This document shows, one piece after another, positions 1 to 6,354 of a DNA stretch of 15,504 bases. The first letter of the stretch is position 1. Every line of letters starts with the position of its first letter. Under the pieces are notes generated by a model. It did no database searches. It was not told the origin of the DNA and was given only the letters and a program-made list of their open reading frames with translations. Position numbers and translations under genes: made by a program. This DNA is from CAZFBR01 sp035353495 [NCBI: uncultured bacterium] (GTDB lineage Bacteria; DAOPZR01): NCBI GenBank assembly GCA_964517215.1, contig CAZFBR010000060.1, positions 1 through 15,504 of the forward strand, in the 5' to 3' direction.

Positions 1-2
1 CG

Positions 3-776
3 ATGAATCGATGGCTGATCCTGGCGGCACTCTGCTGTGCGGGGTGTGCCACCACCGACACTGCCGATCATGATCTGTTGTATCAGGTATCGACGTTCAG
101 TGCGCTGCAGGAGAGCGTCTACGACGGTACGGTCAGTGTCGGTGAGCTGAAAAAGCACGGCAACCTCGGTATCGGGACCTTCAACGGGCTGGACGGCGAG
201 CTGATCCTGCTCGAAGGCACGGTCTACCAGGGCACTGACCGCGGGACGGTCGGCGTCATGCCCGACGAGGCGCTGACCCCGTTTGCGGCGGTCACGCATT
301 TCGACCACGACTTCCAGCAGCCGCTGTCGCGGCTCACTGATTACACCATTCTCAAGAACCAGATCGATCCGCAGCTGCCGTCGCGCAATCTTCCCTACGC
401 GGTGCGCATTGACGGGTTGTTCAGTTATGTGAAGACCCGCGCGCCGCATCGCCAGAGCCCGCCCTACCCGCGGCTGGTCGATGCGCTGGCCGACCAGCCG
501 GAATTCGAGTATCGCCAGGTGCGCGGCACGCTGGTCGGCTTCCGCCTGCCGCAGTTCATGAACGGGGCCAATGTCCCCGGCTGGCACCTGCATTTTATCA
601 GTGACGACCGCAGCAAGGGCGGGCATGTGATGGCGTTTACCGTCGATGAGGCGCGGCTCTATCTGGACCAGACGCCACAGGTGCTGCTGGTGCTCCCCGA
701 GGGCGGCTCGTTCATGCGCACGGACCTGTCACGCGACGCCAGCCATGAAACCGAACGCATCGAGGGCGGCCGCTGA
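3..776 (+). CDS. Alpha-acetolactate decarboxylase, predicted lipoprotein
   Basis: The family converts 2-acetolactate to acetoin plus CO2 in the butanediol/acetoin pathway. The 257-residue product has the family's conserved N-terminal block (NLGIGTFNGLDGE, residues 54-66, with Glu71 just after), an Arg146 in the KTR motif, and the zinc-binding histidines H195 and H197 (WHLHF) and H208 (KGGHV). Acidic residues near the C-terminus (E249, E251, E254) can supply the catalytic glutamate. Residues 1-15 form a short hydrophobic signal ending in CAGC, so Cys15 is a probable lipidation site and the enzyme would sit outside the cytoplasm. Most members are cytosolic, though a secreted Brevibacillus enzyme is known. 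The ATG lies two bases from the window edge, so its promoter is not visible; the signal peptide argues the start is right. The TGA overlaps the next gene's ATG. No acetolactate synthase is nearby. Family assignment is firm; export is inferred. Confidence 0.93.
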   Translation: MNRWLILAALCCAGCATTDTADHDLLYQVSTFSALQESVYDGTVSVGELKKHGNLGIGTFNGLDGELILLEGTVYQGTDRGTVGVMPDEALTPFAAVTHFDHDFQQPLSRLTDYTILKNQIDPQLPSRNLPYAVRIDGLFSYVKTRAPHRQSPPYPRLVDALADQPEFEYRQVRGTLVGFRLPQFMNGANVPGWHLHFISDDRSKGGHVMAFTVDEARLYLDQTPQVLLVLPEGGSFMRTDLSRDASHETERIEGGR

Positions 777-2158
777 TGCGCGGTGCTGCGGGGTTCCTGC
801 TGCTGCTGCTGCTGGCGGGGTGCGTTGGTCCGCAGCAGTATTACATTGCCCCGACGCTGACGCCCGGTACGGTGCCGGCGATGAACACGCCGGGCTACTG
901 GATCGGGAAACTTGCTGAACCCGACCGGTTGCTCATGACGGCAGACGAGATCGACAGCTTGAACGCGCGCGTCCGCACGGAACTCAAGACCGTGGCGGAT
1001 ATCGGCGCCTATCCGGCAACCCTGCAGGGCGCCGCGCTGCGCCGCGAACTGCAGGGGACGTGGGCGGAGATGGCGCGGCAGGAGCTGTGGTGCGGCGACG
1101 ACGGTGCGGTGACCGACGATGCGTTCTATGCCGCGATCGCGCAGACGATGAATATCGCCGCCATACCCGACACGGTAACGACGCGGTTTGCGCTGGTCAC
1201 GGCGTACGCCGATCAGCGCGTGCTGCCGACCGACGAGGTGCTCTGCGCCGAGCCGGGCGATGTCAATTTCGACGAGCTGCAGAACAGCGCCTACGACATC
1301 GGCACCCCGCTCGCGGTGGTGCATGCCAGCGCCGACGGCAGATGGCTCTATGCCGTGGCGCCCCTTTCCAACGGCTGGATTGCCGCCGACCGCGTGGCGT
1401 TCTGCACCCGCGCGGAGCTGCACTCGTATCTGGCCATGGGGCCCCGCGTTGTTGCCACCGCCGCCAAAGCCGATATGTACAGCGATCGTGCGCTGCGAAT
1501 TCCGTATCACAGCATTCGTCTTGGCACCTGGTTGCCATCGGGGAAAGCCACCGGAGTGCTTACCGGTGCCGCGCTGGCGGAATGGCAGGATATGACGATC
1601 CTGACAGTGACGGTGCCGATGCGCATGACGGATGGCACCATGCAACTGACCAGAAAGTTTATGCGGCGTGACGAAGGGCATGAAGACTTTCTGCCGCTGA
1701 CGTCGCGGTCGTTGATTCAGACGGCATTCACCATGCTCAATACCCCCTACGGCTGGGGCGACATGTACGGCGAGCAGGACTGCTCGCGCTTCATCCAGCA
1801 GGTCTTTGCCGTGCATGGCGTGCAGTTCCCGCGCAATTCGACGGCGCAGGGCCAGGTTGGGACTGCGTTGCCGCTCACGCGTGAGACCCCTGCAGAAGAG
1901 AAGAACACCCTGCTGGCAATGCGCGGTATCGGCGGGGCGACGGTACTCGAACTGAACGGGCACATCATGCTCTACCTCGGCAGCGTCGACGGCAAACCCT
2001 TCGTCATCCATGATATCTGGGGCTACCGCACCCCGTCGCCGACGGGCGATGTGGTGCATGCGATCAATAAGGTGGCAGTCACTTCCCTGGAACTTGGACG
2101 CGGCTCGCGCCGCGGCGCGCTCATCGAGCGTATCCGCACCGCCCGCCAAATCCCGTAA
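776..2158 (+). CDS. SH3-domain NlpC/P60 (C40) peptidoglycan endopeptidase lipoprotein
   Basis: The 460-residue product probably cleaves peptide stems of peptidoglycan (NlpC/P60 enzymes cut the gamma-D-Glu to diamino-acid bond) in the periplasm. Residues 1-16 are a leucine-rich signal with lipobox LLAGC, so Cys16 is likely lipidated. Residues about 35-135 resemble the N-terminal stabilising domain of multi-SH3 NlpC/P60 proteins. Residues about 175-210 (GTPLAVVHASADGRWLYAV) and about 230-290 look like two bacterial SH3 domains. The catalytic domain covers about 310-455, with Cys336 (EQDCSRF), His396 (NGHIMLYLG) and His412 (IHDIWG) as the expected Cys-His-His triad. Order and length match multi-domain C40 enzymes such as those of Desulfovibrio. 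The start overlaps the upstream stop (TGATG), which implies translational coupling to the decarboxylase gene. Confidence 0.93.
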   Translation: MRGAAGFLLLLLLAGCVGPQQYYIAPTLTPGTVPAMNTPGYWIGKLAEPDRLLMTADEIDSLNARVRTELKTVADIGAYPATLQGAALRRELQGTWAEMARQELWCGDDGAVTDDAFYAAIAQTMNIAAIPDTVTTRFALVTAYADQRVLPTDEVLCAEPGDVNFDELQNSAYDIGTPLAVVHASADGRWLYAVAPLSNGWIAADRVAFCTRAELHSYLAMGPRVVATAAKADMYSDRALRIPYHSIRLGTWLPSGKATGVLTGAALAEWQDMTILTVTVPMRMTDGTMQLTRKFMRRDEGHEDFLPLTSRSLIQTAFTMLNTPYGWGDMYGEQDCSRFIQQVFAVHGVQFPRNSTAQGQVGTALPLTRETPAEEKNTLLAMRGIGGATVLELNGHIMLYLGSVDGKPFVIHDIWGYRTPSPTGDVVHAINKVAVTSLELGRGSRRGALIERIRTARQIP

Positions 2159-2396
2159 CTCCTGGCGATCGCTGCAGCAGAGATCGCCGCTGGCGGCTGG
2201 CAGCCATCCCGACGGCGAATGGGATTGCATGACGGGACGGTACATCCGCAGTCGGCAATGATTAGCGGACCGTTCGGCTCCCGCCCCTGCATCTGTCGAA
2301 TAGTGACACCTGGCCGAACATATCGCCAGTATCGTGCTTGTCGGTGATGACGATTACAGCAATATCGGCGACGCCGCGACGCGTGCCAATACCCGG
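2159..2396. other. Convergent intergenic spacer with one hairpin
   Basis: This is the non-coding gap between the NlpC/P60 gene and the convergent GYF/zinc gene. It contains a 7-bp perfect inverted repeat, GGCGATC (2164-2170) and GATCGCC (2182-2188), with an 11-base loop, six bases after the peptidase stop codon. No T-run follows, so it is at best a weak or Rho-assisted terminator. I see no convincing small ORF or RNA gene in the rest. Confidence 0.4.
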
Positions 2397-2966
2397 TTAG
2401 GGGAGGGGATCGGCGGATTGGGATTGCTGTTGGGTCAGCTGGTAGGCGCTGTAGCCGAACTTGATGACGACCCCGACGATGGCCAGCACGACAACCACCG
2501 CGCCGACAATGATAACGAGGCGCATTTTTTTGGCGGCTGTGGCGGCGGCCAGTTCCGCTGCCGCGTGGGCCTGTTTTTCCGCCAGCAAGCGCTGCCGTTC
2601 GGCCTCCTGCTGATCGAGCAGTTCCGTGCGCTTGGCAATGCAGTCGGTGCAGATGATGTTTTCCCCATCCTTGCGGGCGCATTCCTCGCAGAGATTCCTG
2701 CTGCAGTAGGAACAGAGGACTGACCCGGGTACGGTGGGATGGTAATGGCAGGCCAGCATCCCGCCGGTAGCAGCGGCCTTGGCCGGTTGCGTTCGGGCGG
2801 CCTGATAGGCGGCGTAGAGCGGTTCGATATCGGCGAGCGCCTCCCACTCTTCGGTTCCCTCGGCGCAGACCTTGCTCGACGGGAACACGCCATCAAGCGC
2901 GACCAGTGCCTCCGCGCTGAACGGCCCTTCGACCTGTTCGCCGCGGAACAGATACCAGCCGGCCAT
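2397..2966 (-). CDS. GYF-like domain, zinc-finger, single-pass membrane protein
   Basis: The 189-residue product starts with a GYF_2-type domain (residues 1-50: WYLFRGEQVEGPFS, then EEWEAL), a fold used for peptide recognition. A cysteine/histidine cluster follows (C73, H76, C85, C88, C93, C96, C106, C109), spaced like a B-box or treble-clef zinc finger (CHYHP, CSYC, CEEC, CTDC). Next come a charged Glu/Gln/Ala helix (about 113-138) and one membrane segment (about 140-160, VIIVGAVVVVLAIVGVVI) with a short tail. The start chosen is ATG 2966, because it gives the canonical GYF opening and because its first base is shared with the TAA of the upstream DUF4349 gene (TAATG). A start ten codons upstream would overlap that gene more and adds unconserved sequence. 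The domain layout puts the GYF and zinc modules in the cytoplasm if the tail-anchored orientation holds (inferred). Function unknown. Confidence 0.85.
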   Translation of the reverse strand: MAGWYLFRGEQVEGPFSAEALVALDGVFPSSKVCAEGTEEWEALADIEPLYAAYQAARTQPAKAAATGGMLACHYHPTVPGSVLCSYCSRNLCEECARKDGENIICTDCIAKRTELLDQQEAERQRLLAEKQAHAAAELAAATAAKKMRLVIIVGAVVVVLAIVGVVIKFGYSAYQLTQQQSQSADPLP

Positions 2967-3862
2967 TATGCCCGCCCCGCTTTGCGGCGCCGCCACCAGG
3001 CGCGGACGACAAACAGCAGCAGGAGCAGCGCCAGTAGCCAGGGCGCAGCGTAAAAGATGAAGATGATGAGCGCGCCGACCGAATGCAGCAGGCCCTCGAC
3101 GCCGTCCTTGAACGCGTTGAAGATGATATTCTCATCTTCGGGCGCCACGGTCTCCGGTTCGAACAGGGAAACGGTGATGGTGGCCATGGCAGCGAGCGTG
3201 TCAATGTGCTTGAGACGGCCCTGCGTGGTTTCGATCTCCTCACGCACCCGCGCCAGCTCGCGTTCGACTTCCAGCTTTTCGGAGAGGCGTGGCGAGCTGG
3301 TATGCAGCAGGCCGAGCAGTTCCTGCTCAAGCTGGCGCTTGGTGGCGAGCCGCGCGGAGAGGTCGACGTATTCCATCGAGACGTCGTCGGTACGGCGGTT
3401 CTCGCTCTTGACATCGCCGAGCTTGCGCACGTCGGCAAGGAAGGCATTGAGCTTGTCCGGGGCGATCTTGACCTCGATGCTGCCACGGCGACCGCCGGAC
3501 GACTGTTCCTCGGACGACGCATTGGTGATGTACCCGCCGGCGGCGGTGACCAGCTGCTCGAGCTGCGCCGCCGCGGCGGCAAAGTCGTTGACTTCAACGC
3601 CAATATCACCGTTGACGATGAGTTTGCGCACAGCGGGTACGGCGGTGCCGGACGGTTGTGCCGCGGCCGGCGGCATGGCTGGCGTCGCACCAACTGCTTT
3701 AGCCATCTCGGCGTCTGCCGCCCCGGCAAAACCACCGGACGTGCGGGAGTAGCCGGCGGCTTGCGGTGCGGCTTCCTCCGGTGTGGACGCGGTGGCACCG
3801 CAACCGGCGAATGCCGCCAGGACGAGCATGAGCAGCCAGGCAGAAGAACGGAACAGTTTCAT
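2966..3862 (-). CDS. DUF4349 domain lipoprotein
   Basis: The 298-residue product matches the DUF4349 architecture. It has a lipobox signal (residues 1-21, FAGC, Cys21), a low-complexity Ala/Pro/Ser linker (22-70), then a globular part opening with KLIVNGDIGVEVNDF and containing YITNASSEEQSSGGRRGSI. A long charged helix follows (about 165-215, with EQELLGLL and EVERELARVREEIE), probably coiled coil. The strand-like block ATITVSLFEP leads to a C-terminal membrane segment (about 263-286) with a basic end (RRRKAGRA). DUF4349 proteins are widespread envelope proteins of unknown role. GGGAG lies seven bases before the ATG. The gene is first in a two-gene operon with the GYF/zinc gene, which suggests the two products act together at the membrane (inference). 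Confidence 0.9.
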   Translation of the reverse strand: MKLFRSSAWLLMLVLAAFAGCGATASTPEEAAPQAAGYSRTSGGFAGAADAEMAKAVGATPAMPPAAAQPSGTAVPAVRKLIVNGDIGVEVNDFAAAAAQLEQLVTAAGGYITNASSEEQSSGGRRGSIEVKIAPDKLNAFLADVRKLGDVKSENRRTDDVSMEYVDLSARLATKRQLEQELLGLLHTSSPRLSEKLEVERELARVREEIETTQGRLKHIDTLAAMATITVSLFEPETVAPEDENIIFNAFKDGVEGLLHSVGALIIFIFYAAPWLLALLLLLFVVRAWWRRRKAGRA

Positions 3863-3919
3863 GTTGAACTCCCGTGTGGCGAACTGGCGTCCAGCTCCTT
3901 GGACGCAGTAACCGCTGAT

Positions 3920-3949
3920 AAGTTACCACAAAGGCCGGGTAGCTGTAAA
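3920..3949 (-). promoter_or_regulatory. Sigma70-type promoter for the DUF4349 operon
   Basis: Read on the minus strand, TTTACA (3949-3944) is followed by an 18-base spacer and TAACTT (3925-3920), with TG one base before the -10 box (extended -10, TGGTAACTT). The predicted transcript has a leader of about 50 bases carrying the GGGAG Shine-Dalgarno. It is divergent from the promoter at 3954-3982. Confidence 0.5.
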
Positions 3950-3953
3950 GCGG

Positions 3954-3982
3954 TGGCTGTGCGGCGACAGCTGTGCTATAGT
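3954..3982 (+). promoter_or_regulatory. Extended -10 promoter for the membrane protein gene
   Basis: TATAGT (3977-3982) is preceded by TGC, making an extended -10 (TGCTATAGT). The -35 at 17-base spacing is poor (TGGCTG, 3954-3959), as is common with extended -10 promoters. AGGAGA lies at about 4004-4009, seven to eight bases before the ATG at 4018, so this gene has an ordinary leader. Confidence 0.5.
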
Positions 3983-4017
3983 GTATTTGTGCGGCATCAG
4001 CCGCAGGAGACGCGCAC

Positions 4018-4473
4018 ATGGCAGAATCCGCTCCCGTCATTCCGTCCGCCTCGGGCGGGCAATCCCAAACGATGCGTTTGCACGCAGTACTGGCCGGATG
4101 GGCAGTCGACATCGGTGGCACCACCCTGTTCAGCATGGTCTGGGGAACGCTGCTGAGTATTGCGGTGCTGACTGCGGGCGGCGACGAAGCAGAACTGCAG
4201 GCCGCCATGCGCACGGTGCCGCTGCTGGCATTTATCATGCTGACGGGTGCGGGGTTTACGGTCCTGGGCGGATTCGCGGCTGCGTTCATCGCCGGTCGCG
4301 ATGAATTGTGGCATGCGCTGGCGACGGGCATTCTGTCGTTGCTGACCGGCATCCTGTTTATCGTGATCAGCCGGGAGCAAAGCCCGTTATGGTACAACGT
4401 AACGGCCTTGCTGGTGACCCTGCCCTGCGCGCTGGCCGGCGGCTGGCTCCGCCTCTTGTTACGTCGTCGCTAA
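4018..4473 (+). CDS. Four-helix integral membrane protein, unknown function
   Basis: The 151-residue product has a polar N-terminus (residues 1-18) and four hydrophobic stretches at about 22-50, 66-90, 96-118 and 123-147, ending in an Arg cluster (LLLRRR). The loops are short, and a charged loop (GGDEAELQAAMRT) lies between helices 1 and 2. No catalytic or ligand motif is evident and I do not recognise the family. The start is supported by AGGAGA and an extended -10 box upstream. It stands alone, flanked by minus-strand genes on both sides. A small transporter-like or scaffold role cannot be separated from an uncharacterised envelope protein. Confidence 0.8.
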   Translation: MAESAPVIPSASGGQSQTMRLHAVLAGWAVDIGGTTLFSMVWGTLLSIAVLTAGGDEAELQAAMRTVPLLAFIMLTGAGFTVLGGFAAAFIAGRDELWHALATGILSLLTGILFIVISREQSPLWYNVTALLVTLPCALAGGWLRLLLRRR

Positions 4474-4474
4474 A

Positions 4475-4511
4475 CCGGTGATTGTTCCGGTGCCGCCGCA
4501 CCGGGCGGCGG
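4475..4511. terminator. GC-rich hairpins between convergent genes
   Basis: Two mutually exclusive hairpins lie in the 51-base gap between converging genes. One is CCGGTG (4487-4492) with CACCGG (4499-4504). The other is CCGCCG (4493-4498) with CGGCGG (4506-4511). A further CCGGTG copy sits at 4475-4480. No U-tract follows on either strand, so a bidirectional terminator is plausible but not canonical. Confidence 0.35.
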
Positions 4512-4524
4512 GCTGAAGCGCTGG

Positions 4525-5268
4525 TCAGCTGACTAATTCGCGGGTGCGCTTGTGCGGATGGCGCGGCGCCAGCCAGGCCTGCAGGCGCGCAGGGTCGGCA
4601 TTGAGCACCAACTCCTGAGGAAATGACACCTCGGCAAGCATGGCCAGGGCCTGGCTGACGCAGCCGATCTGCAGCTGATTGTGCGCATCGCTGGTCACCA
4701 CGACGGGGAGGTCGTGCTGCCGGCAGAGCGCGGCGAGGCGGCGTACATTGCTCCCGTCACCCTTGCGCGTGGCGATGAACGAGCGGTTATTGATCTCAAA
4801 AATGACGCCGGCGCGCCTGGCGGCGGGGACTACCGCCTCAAGATCGACGGGAAAATGATGGTCGTCGGCATGCGCGACGCAATCGACCCCGGGCCGGGCC
4901 AGGGCGGCGAGCAGCGCGGCGGTATTGGCCGCGCAGTTGTTGGTGGCATAACAGGTGTAGGGATGGAACCCGATGAGGGCAAAATCGAGTCCCGCGCGCA
5001 GGTTGTCTTCCAGGTCGAGATTGCCGTCGGCGTCGATGATATTGATTTCCGCGCCGGCAAGCACCTGCACCCCGTGCAGCTCGCGCGGGACCAGGGTGGC
5101 GCAGCGGAAGAAAAGCGCGGTCGGCGCGCCGGGAATGGCCGGGCCGTGGTCGGTGGTGGCAATGCACTGCAGTCCGCGCGCGGCGGCGGCGGCGCAGTTT
5201 TCCGCCAGCGTGCCGAAGGCGTGGCCGCTGACGATGGTGTGGGTGTGCAGATCGGCAATGATACGCAT
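4525..5268 (-). CDS. PHP-domain phosphoesterase, YcdX type
   Basis: The 247-residue product is a polymerase-and-histidinol-phosphatase (PHP) fold hydrolase of the YcdX group, which uses a trinuclear metal centre to hydrolyse phosphate esters; its natural substrate is uncertain. All nine expected ligands can be placed: H8 and H10 (DLHTHT), H16 (SGHAF), H41 (TTDHG), E74 (AGAEINI), H102 (IGFHPY), H133 (VAHAD), D194 and H196 (TSDAH). The EINNRSF block (158-164) and the RKGDGSN loop are also typical. After H133 the usual HPGNP-like turn is replaced by HADDHHFPVD, adding two histidines beside the site. Length matches the family. The start is preceded by GGGAGAG nine bases upstream and by a good promoter. 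Cytoplasmic, monocistronic. Confidence 0.93.
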   Translation of the reverse strand: MRIIADLHTHTIVSGHAFGTLAENCAAAAARGLQCIATTDHGPAIPGAPTALFFRCATLVPRELHGVQVLAGAEINIIDADGNLDLEDNLRAGLDFALIGFHPYTCYATNNCAANTAALLAALARPGVDCVAHADDHHFPVDLEAVVPAARRAGVIFEINNRSFIATRKGDGSNVRRLAALCRQHDLPVVVTSDAHNQLQIGCVSQALAMLAEVSFPQELVLNADPARLQAWLAPRHPHKRTRELVS

Positions 5269-5303
5269 GCGGCCATACTCTCCCGTGTGCGAAATGTGGC
5301 AGT

Positions 5304-5332
5304 GGTATACTACGCTGGGGCGCGCCCGTCAA
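5304..5332 (-). promoter_or_regulatory. Sigma70-type promoter for the PHP gene
   Basis: Minus-strand TTGACG (5332-5327), a 17-base spacer, then TATACC (5309-5304). Both boxes are close to consensus at ideal spacing. The leader of about 30 bases carries GGGAGAG before ATG 5268. Its -35 box lies seven bases from the -35 of the opposite-facing promoter at 5340. Confidence 0.65.
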
Positions 5333-5339
5333 GGCGCAG

Positions 5340-5368
5340 TTGACGCTGGCGCGGCAGTGAGCTAACCT
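5340..5368 (+). promoter_or_regulatory. Leaderless promoter for the 5375 gene
   Basis: TTGACG (5340-5345), a 17-base spacer, TAACCT (5363-5368, within GCTAACCT), six bases, then ATG 5375. The expected transcription start coincides with the A of the start codon, and no Shine-Dalgarno is present. The same arrangement recurs upstream of three other genes in the window. Confidence 0.7.
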
Positions 5369-5374
5369 CTTGCC

Positions 5375-6286
5375 ATGCGAGGAATATGGCTGACGCTTTT
5401 CCTGGGCATGCTGATTGTGGCCGGATGCTTTTGCGGCATTCCGTTTCCGGCGGCGGACGTTTCGGCAGGGGATACGGTCGCGGCGCCGCGCGCGCGCATC
5501 GACGCGCTGAGCGATTCCGCGCTGGCGATGTTCCTGCCTACCGGCTTCGCGCTCAATGCGTTTGAAACGGCGGCGCTGACCGGCGGCCGGCAGGCCGAAT
5601 ATCTGCTGATCAGCCGCAGTCGGGCCCGCGGCGAGACGGCGGCGGAACTGCCCACGGTGGTGACGATCGTTGCGTGGACCGAGACGGCGGGCTGGCATGA
5701 ACTTGCGGAGATGAACTATTCGCCGGAAGAGGAACTGGTCATTCGCACCGGCATGCTGGTCGACAGCCGTGATGCAGTCGTAATCGGCACCCGGGCAGGG
5801 AGCGGCAGCTATTTTACCTACCGCGTGCTGGGCTGTCCGCGTGCGCATCCCGTTGAATTGCTGACGCGGTCGAACCTGTTTCAGGGCGATGCGGAGATCC
5901 GCGGCGGTATGCTGTACGAGTACAGCGGCAGTGCCGTCCGGGTCTTCCGCTGGGACGGCTCACGCCTGAGTGAACCGGCCGGGGCACCCAAGCGACTGCC
6001 GGACGAACAGGCCGGTGACCGGATCATTGCCTACCACGGCCGTCGTGCGGGCGGCACCGACCTGTCAACCGATACCGTTGTTCTGGACCGCGGGCAGCGG
6101 CTGCGGTTGCGGCGGGCGGTCAACGATCCGTTTTCCGGAGCCGACCGGATGCTGTATGAAGACAATGGCGTCTTGCAGATGCGCGACCGGTTTCTGGTGG
6201 CGGTGCGGCCCGGGTGCACGAACATCACGGTGATTCCAAACGGATATGACGATACAGCCGTTATTGTGCCGGTTGTGGTGCATTGA
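5375..6286 (+). CDS. Lipoprotein of unknown function
   Basis: I do not recognise this 303-residue protein. Residues 1-18 form a signal with lipobox IVAGC (Cys18). The rest is a soluble, beta-rich looking domain without membrane segments. There is a conserved-looking opening (FLPTGFALNAFE), alternating hydrophobic strands (YLLISRSR, VVTIVAWTE, AVVIGTRAG, VRVFRWDGSRL) and a C-terminal block (RDRFLVAVRPG). The strand-turn-strand pattern and the VFRWDGSRL motif recall VCBS/propeller-type or beta-sandwich lipoproteins, but that is only an impression. No catalytic motif stands out. The start is fixed by the promoter geometry (leaderless, -10 box six bases upstream) and the signal peptide. It may read through into the kelch genes, but a 68-base gap with a hairpin separates them. 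Confidence 0.82.
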   Translation: MRGIWLTLFLGMLIVAGCFCGIPFPAADVSAGDTVAAPRARIDALSDSALAMFLPTGFALNAFETAALTGGRQAEYLLISRSRARGETAAELPTVVTIVAWTETAGWHELAEMNYSPEEELVIRTGMLVDSRDAVVIGTRAGSGSYFTYRVLGCPRAHPVELLTRSNLFQGDAEIRGGMLYEYSGSAVRVFRWDGSRLSEPAGAPKRLPDEQAGDRIIAYHGRRAGGTDLSTDTVVLDRGQRLRLRRAVNDPFSGADRMLYEDNGVLQMRDRFLVAVRPGCTNITVIPNGYDDTAVIVPVVVH

Positions 6287-6300
6287 TCGGCAGGTAACTT
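6273..6300 (+). promoter_or_regulatory. Possible promoter for the first kelch gene
   Basis: TTGTGG (6273-6278), a 16-base spacer, then TAACTT (6295-6300). It overlaps the end of the upstream lipoprotein gene. Moderate match; if used, transcription would begin near 6307, just ahead of the 6312-6329 hairpin. Confidence 0.35.
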
Positions 6301-6329
6301 TTGGCGGCCTGCCCCGTCCATAGACGGGG
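6289..6329 (+). promoter_or_regulatory. Two overlapping hairpins in the kelch gene leader
   Basis: CCCCGTC (6312-6318) and GACGGGG (6323-6329) form a perfect 7-bp stem with loop CATA. GGCAGG (6289-6294) and CCTGCC (6308-6313) form a 6-bp stem that shares bases 6312-6313 with it, so the two cannot form fully together. There is no U-tract. The stronger stem ends 12 bases before the Shine-Dalgarno. It could be a weak terminator for the upstream gene or a 5' stabilising stem. Confidence 0.45.
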
Positions 6330-6354
6330 GACTATTACTGCGGAGGAAAATGCC

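Noticed and set aside
785-820. CTG repeat run near the start of the peptidase gene
   Set aside because: Encodes the leucine core of the lipoprotein signal peptide; not an independent repeat element.
659-2245. Long minus-strand open frame (528 codons) opposite the decarboxylase/peptidase genes
   Set aside because: Composition is Arg/His/Gln-rich with no domain or signal, as expected for the antisense of GC-rich coding DNA; the plus-strand genes have clear catalytic motifs.
3083-4156. Plus-strand open frame (357 codons) over the DUF4349 gene
   Set aside because: Antisense shadow that runs through two divergent promoters and into the membrane protein gene in another frame.
3869-5289. Shared decamer CACACGGGAG before two minus-strand genes (3878-3869 and 5289-5280)
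   Set aside because: Most of it is the Shine-Dalgarno GGGAG; the extra bases could be chance with only two copies.
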